41,530 nucleotides of DNA from the NCBI GenBank assembly GCA_900473045.1, contig UCKS01000055.1, forward strand, positions 1-41,530, given 5' to 3'. The notes beneath the pieces were generated by a model. That model saw nothing but the letters and a program-made list of their open reading frames with translations. It did no database searches and was not told where the DNA came from. Source of the stretch: Hyphomicrobiales bacterium. GTDB lineage: Bacteria > Pseudomonadota > Alphaproteobacteria > Rhizobiales > Rhizobiaceae. The position numbers and the translations under genes were made by a program. Position 1 is the first letter of the stretch. The number at the start of each line of letters is the position of its first letter. Shown piece after piece: positions 16,741 through 25,922 of this stretch.

Positions 16741-17600
16741 GGGATTGTCCATTTGGAATATTCGTAATTCTTGTTTGTTTACAATGGCATCAGACAGGCC
16801 ACTGGACCATATGGACCGTAAAAACGGCGGACCAGCGGACACCAGTACATCGCAAATGTAGCCTAGGAGCTTCGCAAAGAACCTGCAAACTTTGCATTGT
16901 CGGAATTGCTGCAATCCGAAGGCAAGCGTGACCTGGTATATGTTGCTGCCTGGGAAAAGGTTCGAGCCAGTCGTCTCACGCGGTGCGCATACCCTGGGAT
17001 CAGAAGTATCTCCCTTGCGGGATCGCCCCAAATTGCGCGGTGCACTTGCTGCTATCGACGATAGCCATAAGAGTTCTGGCATCGCCTCAGATCAACCACA
17101 ATAAATCATACAGAAATTCCGGCTACCCAAGCGCGTCGGCCCTTCGCGCCGTCACGCGAGGCGATCAATTTGCCGCACGGTGAAACCTGCCCGTCCGGAA
17201 GCGCGCCTTATAAGCTCATGGTCCGATGAAATTGTTTCCGCGTGGAAACAAGCGATCGCCAGTCGGCCGCGTCCTATCAGCGATCCAAACCTGCGCCGAG
17301 AAGTTGGAATCGGATCGATTGAAATCTTCAATTCACCCCAAATAAAAGACTTGCGGCATCCTGGAGTTAGCGTTTAGAAGCAATCCTACCTAGATGCGTT
17401 GTATTTCGTACGGGGATTTTCTGAATACTCGGCACAGGACTATCCATCCTCGCTAAAAGTTTGAGGATGATTGGGCCAGACCTGTCGGGTTAAAGCGATG
17501 TCCCGATCTGAGTAAGCGCATACTCTACACGAGTTTTGTTACAGATTTATGTCACTCGAGGTTGGAGCCTTGCGCTCAGCCTTTCTTTAGAAGAGGTCTT
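16741..17600. other. Long intergenic region before the phosphonate operon
   Basis: No gene is supported in these ~860 bases; the frames present are short and have no start signals or family likeness. The right part holds an inverted repeat (17445-17469) and must contain the promoter of the phosphonate genes. It lies between the prophage integrase and the phosphonate cluster and may include the old attachment site, which I could not define. Confidence 0.45.
17445..17469. promoter_or_regulatory. Inverted repeat upstream of the phosphonate operon
   Basis: CATCCTC and GAGGATG form 7-bp perfect arms around an 11-base spacer, about 130 bases before the aepX start. This could be an operator or a weak transcript hairpin. 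No known regulator box is recognised. Confidence 0.3.
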
Positions 17601-18911
17601 ATGGTGTCCCAGAATAAAAAAGTTTACGTAGCAATGAGCGCGGATATTGTGCATCCTGGCCACCTGAATATCCTCAATGAAGCACTCAAGCTCGGGGACG
17701 TGACAGTCGGCGTTCTGACTGACCGTGCGATCGCGAGCTATAAGCGCGTTCCTTTCATGAACTTTGAGCAACGCAGTGCCGTTGTCTCCGCGCTCAAAGG
17801 CGTCCAACGCGTCATCCCGCAGGCAACACTTGATTATGTCCCAAACCTGGAAGCCGAACGTCCAGACTTCGTTGTTCATGGCGACGATTGGAAAGAGGGC
17901 GTCCAGCGCGTCACACGCCAGCGGGTGGTTGACACTCTTGCAAAATGGGGTGGTCAGGTTATCGACATCCCCTACACGACCGGTATTTCGTCCACTCAGT
18001 TGAACAAGGCAATCCGCGAAATCGGCACAACCACCGACACCCGACGCGGTATGCTGCGTCGCCTGCTTGGCGCCAAGGATTTCATTCGCGTCATGGAAGT
18101 CCACACGCCGCTGACGGGTGTCATCGTCGAGCATGCCAAGGTGGACATGGATGATGGCCCGCGCGCATTCGACGCCATGTGGGGCAGCAGCCTCACGGAA
18201 TCGACCGTGAAGGGCAAGCCGGACATCGAAGCCGTCGATATCTCCTCGCGTATCGCCAATCTCAATGATATTTGCGAAGTCACGACCAAGCCGATCATCT
18301 TCGACGCCGACACAGGTGGCAAGATCGAACATTTCAAGTTCACGGTGCGTTCGCTGGAGCGTCTCGGCGTGTCCGCTGCGATCATCGAGGACAAGGTCGG
18401 CCTCAAGAAGAACTCGCTGTTCGGAACAGACGTCGACCAGCAGCAGGACACGATCGAAGCGTTCTGCGAAAAGATCGCAGCCGGCCAGTCTGCCAAGGTG
18501 ACTGAAGATTTCATGATCTTCGCCCGTATCGAGAGCCTCATCCTCGACAAGGGCATGGACGATGCCGTTGCCCGTGCGCGCGCTTATGTCGATGCCGGCG
18601 TCGACGGCATCATGATACACTCCCGCCACAAGAGCCCGGCCGAAATCTTCGAATTCTGCGAACACTTCAACAAATTCCGTGGCGACAAGCCACTTGTCGT
18701 CGTGCCGTCAAGCTATAACTCGGCGACCGAAGAAGAGCTGGTTGCCGCCGGCGCAAACATCATCATCCATGCAAACCACCTGTTGCGCGCCGCCTATCCG
18801 GCCATGCTTTCGACCGCACAGTCGATCCTCCGCCACGGACGTTCGCTTGAGGCCGACTCACAGATAATGTCCATCAACGAAATCCTGTCGCTCATTCCGG
18901 GTACGAAATAA
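17601..18911 (+). CDS. aepX: Cytidylyltransferase-PEP mutase fusion (phosphonate synthesis)
   Basis: The ATG at 17601 has AGAGG upstream and gives 436 residues. Residues 1-140 are a nucleotidyltransferase of the glycerol-3-phosphate cytidylyltransferase type, with the HxGH motif (HPGHLNIL, H18/H21) and the C-terminal GISST motif (129-133). Residues ~155-436 are phosphoenolpyruvate mutase: DADTGG (235-240) and the diagnostic EDK-x5-NS motif ([10 protein letters not shown], 263-272). The mutase turns PEP into phosphonopyruvate, the entry step of almost all phosphonates. The fused domain should activate the final phosphonate with CTP, as known for nucleotidyl-activated phosphonates. The stop overlaps the start of the decarboxylase (TAATG). 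It is the first gene of the operon. Confidence 0.95.
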   Translation: MVSQNKKVYVAMSADIVHPGHLNILNEALKLGDVTVGVLTDRAIASYKRVPFMNFEQRSAVVSALKGVQRVIPQATLDYVPNLEAERPDFVVHGDDWKEGVQRVTRQRVVDTLAKWGGQVIDIPYTTGISSTQLNKAIREIGTTTDTRRGMLRRLLGAKDFIRVMEVHTPLTGVIVEHAKVDMDDGPRAFDAMWGSSLTESTVKGKPDIEAVDISSRIANLNDICEVTTKPIIFDADTGGKIEHFKFTVRSLERLGVSAAIIEDKVGLKKNSLFGTDVDQQQDTIEAFCEKIAAGQSAKVTEDFMIFARIESLILDKGMDDAVARARAYVDAGVDGIMIHSRHKSPAEIFEFCEHFNKFRGDKPLVVVPSSYNSATEEELVAAGANIIIHANHLLRAAYPAMLSTAQSILRHGRSLEADSQIMSINEILSLIPGTK

Positions 18912-20038
18912 TGCAGCCGGCAAGCTTCCTCAAAACCCTCAATGACAACGGAATCACCTTCTTTACAGGGGTTCCGGATTCGCTGCTGAAAGAACTGTGC
19001 AAGTGCGTTACCGCGACGGTTCCCAGCACGCATCACGTCATCGCCGCCAATGAAGGTGCCGCCGTCGCGCTCGCAACCGGCTACCATCTGGGCACTGGCA
19101 AATACGGCTGCGTCTATCTGCAGAACTCCGGTCTCGGCAACATCGTCAACCCGCTGACATCGATCGCCGATGCGGAGGTTTATGGCGTTCCTATGCTTTT
19201 GATTATCGGCTGGCGGGGAGAGCCGGGCGTGAAGGACGAGCCGCAGCACGTCAAGCAGGGCCGCGTTACACCGGCCATGCTGGATGCGCTCGAAGTTCCC
19301 TATGTCGTTATCGAGCAATCGACCGACGCAGAAGCCGTCATCAAGCAGGCTGTTGCCATGATGAAGGAAAAGAGCCAGCCGGTCGCACTTCTGGTGCGCA
19401 AGGATGCGTTCGAAACCTTCGAAGGCAAGGGCGAAGCACTTCCCGTAGGCGGTCCGCTGTCGCGGGAGGAAGCGATCGAGATCGTTGCCGAAGCGATTTC
19501 CGAGGATAGCGTCATTGTCGCGACCACGGGCTTCACCTCGCGCGAACTCTACGAATACCGCGTCCGCAAGGGCCAGGCGGAACCAAAGGACTTCCTTACC
19601 GTCGGCGGTATGGGGCATACGGCATCGATCGCGATGGGTATCGCGATTGCCCAACCGAACCGCCAGGTCGTCTGCCTCGATGGCGACGGGTCGGTGCTGA
19701 TGCACATGGGCGCGATGCCTGTTATCGGCAAAGCCGCTCCGAAGAATCTCGTCCACATCGTCCTGAACAACGGCGTGCACGATTCAGTCGGCGCGCAGCC
19801 GACGGCCGGATTCTCGGTCGATCTGCAGGCTGTTGCGAAAGCCAGCGGTTACACGTTGGTTTTTGGCAGCGACGGCCGTGAAGGCATACTAGCCGCCGTC
19901 AGGCAAGCGTCGGAGACGGACGGCCCGGCCTTCATCGAATTGCGGATCAAGCATGGCGCGCGCAAGGATCTCGGTCGCCCGAAGAGCACGCCCCTCGAGA
20001 ACAAGAACAACTTGATGAAGCAGATCGGCACCGCCTGA
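18911..20038 (+). CDS. aepY: Phosphonopyruvate decarboxylase
   Basis: This 375-residue thiamine-diphosphate enzyme starts with FLKTLNDNGITFFTGVPDSL, the family's typical N-terminus. It has the Pyr-domain glutamate (AANEGAAVALATGYHLGTGK) and the PP-domain cofactor motif (CLDGDGSVLMHMGAM, ending in NN). It decarboxylates phosphonopyruvate to phosphonoacetaldehyde and thereby pulls the unfavourable mutase equilibrium forward. The length is normal for the family. It overlaps aepX by one base and is followed one base later by the dehydrogenase gene, so the three genes are surely co-transcribed. No damage is seen. Confidence 0.94.
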   Translation: MQPASFLKTLNDNGITFFTGVPDSLLKELCKCVTATVPSTHHVIAANEGAAVALATGYHLGTGKYGCVYLQNSGLGNIVNPLTSIADAEVYGVPMLLIIGWRGEPGVKDEPQHVKQGRVTPAMLDALEVPYVVIEQSTDAEAVIKQAVAMMKEKSQPVALLVRKDAFETFEGKGEALPVGGPLSREEAIEIVAEAISEDSVIVATTGFTSRELYEYRVRKGQAEPKDFLTVGGMGHTASIAMGIAIAQPNRQVVCLDGDGSVLMHMGAMPVIGKAAPKNLVHIVLNNGVHDSVGAQPTAGFSVDLQAVAKASGYTLVFGSDGREGILAAVRQASETDGPAFIELRIKHGARKDLGRPKSTPLENKNNLMKQIGTA

Positions 20039-20039
20039 T

Positions 20040-21191
20040 ATGAAGCTCAGCGAGAATTTCAGCTTCGGCAACCCCACCCGCATCGTTTTCGGTAATGGCA
20101 AGGTTGCCGAACTGGGCTCGATCCTTTCGGCATCGCGCATCTGCCTTGTGACCTCCGCAGGCTTTACAAAGCGCGGCATGACACAGCGCTTGCGCGCGAT
20201 GTTTGGCGACCGTCTGCTTTATGTCGTGGATACGATCGATCCCAATCCAGATCTCGATCGTCTCGACGACATCATCCGCAATGTCCGTGCCGCAAAACCG
20301 GACGTCATCCTGGCGGTCGGTGGCGGTAGTGCCATGGACAGCGGCAAAGTCATCGCAAAGGCCATCAATGCACCTGACGGCTGGACGCTTGCTGCGCATT
20401 TCCGCGACGGCCACAAGGTTCACGACAACGCACCGCTGCCCTGCTACGTCGTACCGACCACATCGGGAACCGGCGCGGAAGTCACGCCCTTTGCGACCGT
20501 CTGGGACGAAACGACCAACACGAAATACTCCCTGGCAAATGCCGACATGTTCCCGGTAGCGGCTATCCTCGACCCAGAACTGACGCTCGACATGCCGCGC
20601 GAGGTCACTCTGTCCACCGGTCTCGATGCCATTTCGCAGGCCCTGGAATCCGTCTGGAACCGCTCCTGCAATGCCATCACCTTTGGATGGGCGATCAGTT
20701 CCCTACGCCTTTCCCTGAGTGCGCTGGCCAAGGTCGCCAACACGCCGGACGATCTGCAGGCGCGCTCAGACATGGCGCAGGCAAGTCTTCTGGCCGGCCT
20801 CTGCATTAGCCACACCCGCACCGCACTGGCCCACTCTATGTCTTACCCAATCACCGCACATTACGGGCTGCCGCATGGCTTTGCGTGCAGCTTCACCCTT
20901 CCAGCGCTCTTCGATTTTAATATCGAAGTCGATGACGGACGGCTGGATGTGTTGGCAAAAGCGCTTGAATATCGGGACGCCAATCAATTGAAAACGGTTG
21001 TGGCACAGCTCTTGAAAGACGTCGATATTGGTTCTTACTTTACCAAATACGTGAAAAATCCCTCCGATATACTCTTGCACGTCCCTGAAATGATCACACC
21101 CAATCGTTCGGGAAACAATATGCGCGACGTGGACTTCCATGACATCGAGCGGATCGTCCATAATACACTGGAAGCCTACATTACAGTTTGA
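20040..21191 (+). CDS. Iron-containing alcohol dehydrogenase (phosphonoacetaldehyde reductase)
   Basis: The 383-residue protein is a group III metal-dependent alcohol dehydrogenase. The cofactor loop GGGSAMDSGKVIAKA is near residue 98. The metal-binding stretch runs from LSTGLDAISQALES (about 195) to the histidines in ALAHSMSYPITAHYGLPHG (about 262-280). In phosphonate clusters this enzyme reduces phosphonoacetaldehyde to 2-hydroxyethylphosphonate; no aminotransferase for 2-aminoethylphosphonate is present here. The gene begins one base after the decarboxylase stop. From context I predict 2-hydroxyethylphosphonate as product, though a broader aldehyde specificity cannot be excluded. Confidence 0.9.
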   Translation: MKLSENFSFGNPTRIVFGNGKVAELGSILSASRICLVTSAGFTKRGMTQRLRAMFGDRLLYVVDTIDPNPDLDRLDDIIRNVRAAKPDVILAVGGGSAMDSGKVIAKAINAPDGWTLAAHFRDGHKVHDNAPLPCYVVPTTSGTGAEVTPFATVWDETTNTKYSLANADMFPVAAILDPELTLDMPREVTLSTGLDAISQALESVWNRSCNAITFGWAISSLRLSLSALAKVANTPDDLQARSDMAQASLLAGLCISHTRTALAHSMSYPITAHYGLPHGFACSFTLPALFDFNIEVDDGRLDVLAKALEYRDANQLKTVVAQLLKDVDIGSYFTKYVKNPSDILLHVPEMITPNRSGNNMRDVDFHDIERIVHNTLEAYITV

Positions 21192-21414
21192 CCGAGCGTT
21201 TCGGAGGAAGCGCCTATTGGGGCAATTCCATAGAATCGCAAATAGCGGTAAAAGGGCTCAGTGAAAATGTCGCCACCCAATCCGCCGGGTGGCGCGAGAC
21301 GCTTCGCCTTAAGCAGGAAGCACTTATGTGCCCTGGCAATACGGCTCGTTTCATTCCAACTTACCGCCAGATCCTTGAAAGGCCGGGACATGTACTCCTT
21401 CTCGGGAAATTTTC

Positions 21415-22173
21415 ATGGCCACCGGTAGCCTGACGGGTCTCCTGATCCTGTCTGCTCTTGCTGCATATGTGCAAACATTGACGGGTTTTGCACAGGGCCT
21501 CATCATGATGGGAGGCATAGGCCTGCTGGGTCTCATGCCGTTCCCCGAAGCCGCTGCATTGGTGAGCATCATGGTTCTGGTGAACGCAATTCAAGCTCTG
21601 GCTCGGGGCTGGCGGGATATTGCCTGGCGTGAATTCTGGCCGTCGATCGTTGCCAGCACCGTTGGCCTTGCTGTCGGATTCGTTTTACTTTGTCTGCTGA
21701 TCTCAAGCGCTGTCGACTATTTGAAACTTCTCCTAGGCTGCGTCATTATCACGTCCAGCATCCTGCTGATATTGAGACCAAACGTCCTACAAGCGAGTTC
21801 GTCGAAACGTTCTTTTCTGTTTTTTGGAGCGATCGGCGGTCTTATGGGCGGTCTTTTTTCCACGGCCGGCCCTCCGTTGGTTTATCATTTTTATCGACAG
21901 CCGCTTTCGACCGCGCAAATAAAACAAACCCTGGTAGCGATCTTCGCTACCAATGCGGTGCTACGACTGCTGCTGGTTTCGGCTTCAGGACAGACACCGA
22001 ACGCTGAGCTTGGGTGGAGTTTGTTCTGCATTCCAATTGTCGTCATCGTGACATATGCCGCAAAAAGATGGCCTCCGCCGCTTACGCACCTTTGTACTCG
22101 TAGACTGGCATTTTTTTTATTCTTTCTGTCCGGTCTATCGCTCGCAACATCTGTAGTACTCAAGCTCTTTTGA
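21415..22173 (+). CDS. TauE/SafE-family membrane permease
   Basis: This 252-residue protein has about eight hydrophobic segments and the two repeat starts typical of TauE/SafE: AAYVQTLTGFAQGLIMMGGI near residue 17 and FGAIGGLMGGLFSTAGPPLV near residue 140. The family exports or imports small anions such as sulfite, sulfoacetate and other organosulfonates. Located between phosphonate synthesis genes and a polymer transferase, it may carry a phosphonate, since 2-hydroxyethylphosphonate resembles isethionate. That role is inference. A 223-base gap separates it from the dehydrogenase, so it could have its own promoter. The start ATG (GTTTTCATGGCC context) has no strong ribosome site. Confidence 0.87.
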   Translation: MATGSLTGLLILSALAAYVQTLTGFAQGLIMMGGIGLLGLMPFPEAAALVSIMVLVNAIQALARGWRDIAWREFWPSIVASTVGLAVGFVLLCLLISSAVDYLKLLLGCVIITSSILLILRPNVLQASSSKRSFLFFGAIGGLMGGLFSTAGPPLVYHFYRQPLSTAQIKQTLVAIFATNAVLRLLLVSASGQTPNAELGWSLFCIPIVVIVTYAAKRWPPPLTHLCTRRLAFFLFFLSGLSLATSVVLKLF

Positions 22174-22284
22174 GCCCCTATCTATTCAGATAATCGAATT
22201 GCAATGATCTTGTGAGTGGGATATCAACTGCTCTGCGCTCAGCCAAGTGAACAAAGGCGCGATCATCGGACGAGGCTCCCATCT

Positions 22285-25143
22285 GTGACAGTCGCTTTCC
22301 ACGCTTGGAATCCATTTCAGGTATTCCAAATCGCCGATATTGCACGCGCTTACAAGGATAGCGTCCTGCTGTTCGAGCGGCGTGCGAACATGGATTTTGA
22401 TCGTGTTTTCGACCGGTCGATCCTCGGCAAATTGGGCCTTCCTGTTATTGAAACGACTGCACAAAAGATTGCTGAAGGCGACGGACAGTTTTCAGCAATC
22501 GTCTGCCAGACTCCATTTCGCTTCCTGGAAAGGCTTCGGAAAACAAAGCGGATCGCGATGCAATACTCGATGACAAAAGAAATTCATCAGTATGGGGCCT
22601 GGCGCGCGATCTTCGATTTGAATTTGATGTACGGAGAATATTCGCGTGAACGCGTTGCACCTCTGGCGCCATGCCGGGTGATCGGCAATCCTAGGTTCGA
22701 GCCTTGGTTCACGGGGCAGCTCGATCAGCACCGGTTAGCGAATGCGAAGGTGCAATTAGACCCTGAAAAGAAGACCATCCTCTATCTGCCAACGTGGGGC
22801 GATCTATCGTCTGTACCCTTGTATCAGTCGGATATTGGTAAGCTTTCGGAGACTTACAATGTCATCGCGAAGGTTCATCATAACACCGATGCGATGGAAC
22901 TGAAAAGGAAGGTTGCGCTGGGAGGGGCAGGCCTTAAGTCGATCTTCGGCGCCTCTGACGATTTGCTGTATCTTCTCGACTGCGCAGACATGGTTCTGAG
23001 TGACTACTCAGGCGCGATATTTGACGCCATCAATGTTCGCAAGCCAGTTATTTTGCTGCAAAACGAGCCGCAGAATCTGACGAGCAAAAAATTTGGTTTC
23101 GAAAGTATCGAATTTGCCAGACGAAGTGAGATCGGGCCGGTTGCGGATCACCCCGCACTTCTCGCGGATGTAATACGTGATGCCTTTGAAAACCCGACCC
23201 GGTTTGTAGAATTGAACAGCAGATTGAAAGCGGAATGTTTCGGGCTAGAAATTGGTTGCGCCGCCGCCGGTGCCGAAGCCATTTACGATCTGGTCAATGG
23301 TCGCATTGCCCCCAGAGCTTATTATCAAATCTATCTCCGCGATGAGATCCTTCAAAGTCGAAATGCGATCCAGAAATTGAAAAGGCATCCTTTGATCAGA
23401 ACGGTGCCGAAAAGAAACGATCTCCGCTTGTCCATTGTCGTAAGGGGCCTTTTCAGAGTAACAGAGCGGGCATCAATGAAAGTGAAAGGCCTGTTCCTGC
23501 ATGTTCTAGTTCATAAGCATTTCAGCTCCGTTGAGCAGGGCCTGCCTGGATTCGCCCGTTCACTTTTGAAGGTCATGCCTCAATCGACGCTCCTTCCGGT
23601 TGCTAAACTACTTTTGCATTTTGGTTACGAGCTGGCGGCGGTTGAGTCGGCGGAGCTGGCCGCACTACGCGGATTTGGTCGGCCGTTGAACTCGCTGACG
23701 ATGATTGCAGGGCGTCTCAGGAAAACATCGTTGCTCCAGAGCATACTCCAACTGTTCGAGAGATTGCCTGACCGCGTCGTGGCGTTGAATGGGCGCCAAG
23801 CCGCAAGGACGTCAGAAGCTCTTGGGCTGAGCGATATCGGGAGCCGCTACCTGCAGCGATCGCAAGAGATACTGATGGCCGACATCCTCGATAGCCGATC
23901 GAAGGCGAAGGTGCAGTATCTGTCGTTGAAGGCTTTGATCCAGCAAAGGTTCTGGGCCGATGTCAAAGGCGTGCTGCCTACGATCAAGGACAAGAAGATC
24001 ATTCGCTCGATCGAGTTGGAACTCAGTATCGCCGAAGCGAGAATGGAAACATGGCTCGATCTGGTCGAACTGGCGAACCGAAATGCCGGTGCCGCTGACG
24101 GTGAGTTCTGGTGCAGGAAGGATGGTGTCGCGTCGAGATTAAGGGACGTTGGCAATGTCCCAGTCGTCGAATTTCTGGTGCCGCCATATTTTGCAGATCT
24201 GGCACCGCCATCCGACGTCGCCGCGCACCAGAGGATTTGCGCGTTTCTGAGGAGCGCACTGTCCGAATTGGAAAGCAGAGGCTTTGCAATTGTGCCAACG
24301 CATCAATTCTGGCTAAATATAGCAAATCCTACAGGGAACTGGCCGGCAATCTCCTATCACACCATCGGTGACAAACCGCGCTGGCTTCATATGAAGGACA
24401 GCGCCCTGCCAGGTTATTACCGTCTTGACAGTCAAGGCTATGCGGGATTTTCGTCGCTGGCAAGCCTGACCGACCTGCCTCAATCTGCGTCGTCAGCATC
24501 AACAGCGGATGTCGAACGGGTCTGGGAAGAGGTTCTCGATACATCAATTGACAAGCGGATATCAAAATACCAACAGAACGCTTCGTCGGTAAAACTGCCC
24601 AAGGGAGAATTCATTTTTTTTCCGCTCCAGCTTATCGACGACACGGTGGCCAGTCTTGCCTGGATCCCGATGCTCGAAGCGGTCAAATACGTCATTCAGA
24701 CAATTGAATTCGCAAATGTGACGTTAGTCATAAAAAGGCATCCGCTGTGCCGGAGCCGGACCGTAGAACGTGGATTGGCTGCTTTCGGCCGGTCTCCTCG
24801 TGTCTTCATCACCACCGGATCGATCCATGAGATCTTACCGCACGCAAAATCCGTGGTGACTGTTAACAGCGGCGTCGGTTTCGAAGCTCTACTTTACGGA
24901 AAGAGCGTCATTACGGTCGGGCCATCAGAGTATGGCGCAATCGCCACACAGTGCCGGACGAAAGCGGATTTGTTCAACGCCACGCTCAATCCGCCGGCGG
25001 TGGATATCGACAGGATCAAGCGATTTGTGTGGTTCTATGCAAAATCGTCTGTCCGTGTAGAAGAACTGTCTGGCATCACCGAATGGGCAATGGAAAACCA
25101 GGTTTCATCAAGCAACGTACCCAGCTCCAAATTGGCACCTTAG
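22285..25143 (+). CDS. Two-domain TagF-like / KpsC-S-like capsule transferase
   Basis: The GTG at 22285 (VTVAFHAWNPFQVFQIADIA) follows a GAGG and gives about 952 residues; an earlier GTG at 22216 is possible. Residues ~1-370 are a CDP-glycerol glycerophosphotransferase-like domain (QYSMTKEIHQYGAWR, CRVIGNPRFEPW, VLSDYSGAIFDAI) homologous to the 7443-8639 protein. A helical, TPR-like middle (~430-650) follows. The C-terminal domain (~720-900) has the capsule Kdo-transferase pattern (FIFFPLQLIDDT, LVIKRHPLC, VVTVNSGVGFEALLYGKSVI). The protein may add a CDP-activated group and a Kdo-type sugar. It lies 111 bases after the permease on the same strand, at the end of the phosphonate cluster. Confidence 0.88.
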   Translation: MTVAFHAWNPFQVFQIADIARAYKDSVLLFERRANMDFDRVFDRSILGKLGLPVIETTAQKIAEGDGQFSAIVCQTPFRFLERLRKTKRIAMQYSMTKEIHQYGAWRAIFDLNLMYGEYSRERVAPLAPCRVIGNPRFEPWFTGQLDQHRLANAKVQLDPEKKTILYLPTWGDLSSVPLYQSDIGKLSETYNVIAKVHHNTDAMELKRKVALGGAGLKSIFGASDDLLYLLDCADMVLSDYSGAIFDAINVRKPVILLQNEPQNLTSKKFGFESIEFARRSEIGPVADHPALLADVIRDAFENPTRFVELNSRLKAECFGLEIGCAAAGAEAIYDLVNGRIAPRAYYQIYLRDEILQSRNAIQKLKRHPLIRTVPKRNDLRLSIVVRGLFRVTERASMKVKGLFLHVLVHKHFSSVEQGLPGFARSLLKVMPQSTLLPVAKLLLHFGYELAAVESAELAALRGFGRPLNSLTMIAGRLRKTSLLQSILQLFERLPDRVVALNGRQAARTSEALGLSDIGSRYLQRSQEILMADILDSRSKAKVQYLSLKALIQQRFWADVKGVLPTIKDKKIIRSIELELSIAEARMETWLDLVELANRNAGAADGEFWCRKDGVASRLRDVGNVPVVEFLVPPYFADLAPPSDVAAHQRICAFLRSALSELESRGFAIVPTHQFWLNIANPTGNWPAISYHTIGDKPRWLHMKDSALPGYYRLDSQGYAGFSSLASLTDLPQSASSASTADVERVWEEVLDTSIDKRISKYQQNASSVKLPKGEFIFFPLQLIDDTVASLAWIPMLEAVKYVIQTIEFANVTLVIKRHPLCRSRTVERGLAAFGRSPRVFITTGSIHEILPHAKSVVTVNSGVGFEALLYGKSVITVGPSEYGAIATQCRTKADLFNATLNPPAVDIDRIKRFVWFYAKSSVRVEELSGITEWAMENQVSSSNVPSSKLAP

Positions 25144-25206
25144 ACCGATCAGCTTTCTTGCCGGCAAGAGGCAACCGGCGCTTAGGAGCCAACGCCGCGC
25201 TGAGCC

Positions 25207-25446
25207 TTACATGCTGGAGCGCTTGTCGCGGATAAAATCCACAAGGCCTTCATCGAACCAATGAGCGGTGTACTCGTCTTTTTCCAGACGGTCGAGCCCA
25301 TCTACCTCTTCCGTCGGAAGACGGTCTTTCACAAGCAGGAGTGCAAGGACGGCAGCGATAACGAACAGAAAGAACTTCTGCGTTTCCGATGGGAGCAGAA
25401 ACGAGGTTCCGATGGTCAACAACACCAAACAACTAGCGATTTTCAT
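25207..25446 (-). CDS. Small membrane protein, 79 residues
   Basis: The ATG at 25446 has AGGAG six bases upstream. Residues 1-45 are hydrophobic (IASCLVLLTIGTSFLLP, then KFFLFVIAAVLALLLV), giving two membrane helices. The rest is a charged soluble tail (EEVDGLDRLEKDEYTAHWFD) ending RDKRSSM. The family is not recognised. It is divergent from the IS5 remnant and convergent with the capsule transferase gene. The good ribosome site and the sharp membrane/tail pattern support coding. Confidence 0.65.
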   Translation of the reverse strand: MKIASCLVLLTIGTSFLLPSETQKFFLFVIAAVLALLLVKDRLPTEEVDGLDRLEKDEYTAHWFDEGLVDFIRDKRSSM

Positions 25447-25484
25447 GATGTGCTCCTAAGTTTCAGTCCTCCAACTTACGTCGT

Positions 25485-25838
25485 TTGCATGACGGCCACA
25501 TGACAACTGAAGATCAGGCCCTTGGCCGTTATCGCGGCGGCTTGACCACCAAAATCCATATGGCGGTACGCGGCCTTGGATGCCCCGTGCGCTACATTCT
25601 CACCGCCGGCCAGAAAGGCGACGCGCCGCAGGCCCAGACCCTCATCGAAGGCCTACCCGCCGATGTCGTGATGGCTGGTACCGCCTACGACAGCGACCGG
25701 CTGCGCAAAACTGTCGCCGACAAAGGCGCGCAAGCCGTCATCATTAACAACCCCTCTCGTGCAAAGAAGTATCCGCTCGACAAGCAGCTCTGTGCACAGT
25801 GGCATGTGATCGAGTGCTGCTTTTCCAAACTCAAACAA
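25485..25838 (+). mobile_element. IS5-family transposase remnant, left part
   Basis: The frame EDQALGRYRGGLTTKIHMAV, QKGDAPQAQTLIEGLPADVV and HVIECCFSKLKQ is the DDE half (OrfB) of an IS5-family (IS427-like) transposase. The first half of the element is missing left of about 25500. At 25838 it is interrupted by the IS3 element; the rest resumes at 27146. Confidence 0.88.
25836..25838 (+). repeat. Target-site duplication CAA, left copy
   Basis: CAA stands directly before the left inverted repeat and again after the right one (27146-27148). Removing the element plus one copy restores the IS5 frame as KLKQFRRI. Confidence 0.85.
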
Positions 25839-25922
25839 AGAGCTGGCTCAGGAAATCTGCACAGCTGGGATTAGTGGAATTTCTGCCTGACTTCGGCTTA
25901 GATGCCGGGAACAGGAGAGACC

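Noticed and set aside
16700..16860. Possible tRNA or attachment site beside the P4-type integrase
   Set aside because: P4-type integrases usually sit next to a tRNA, but no cloverleaf or repeated att core could be found on either side.
17180..17377. 65-codon plus-strand frame before the phosphonate operon
   Set aside because: There is no ribosome site and no recognised sequence, so coding could not be supported.
17547..18665. 372-codon minus-strand frame opposite aepX
   Set aside because: It mirrors the codon structure of the PEP mutase fusion; the plus strand carries all the catalytic motifs.
18794..19780. 328-codon minus-strand frame opposite the decarboxylase
   Set aside because: It is an antisense shadow of a recognised thiamine-diphosphate enzyme in high-GC sequence.
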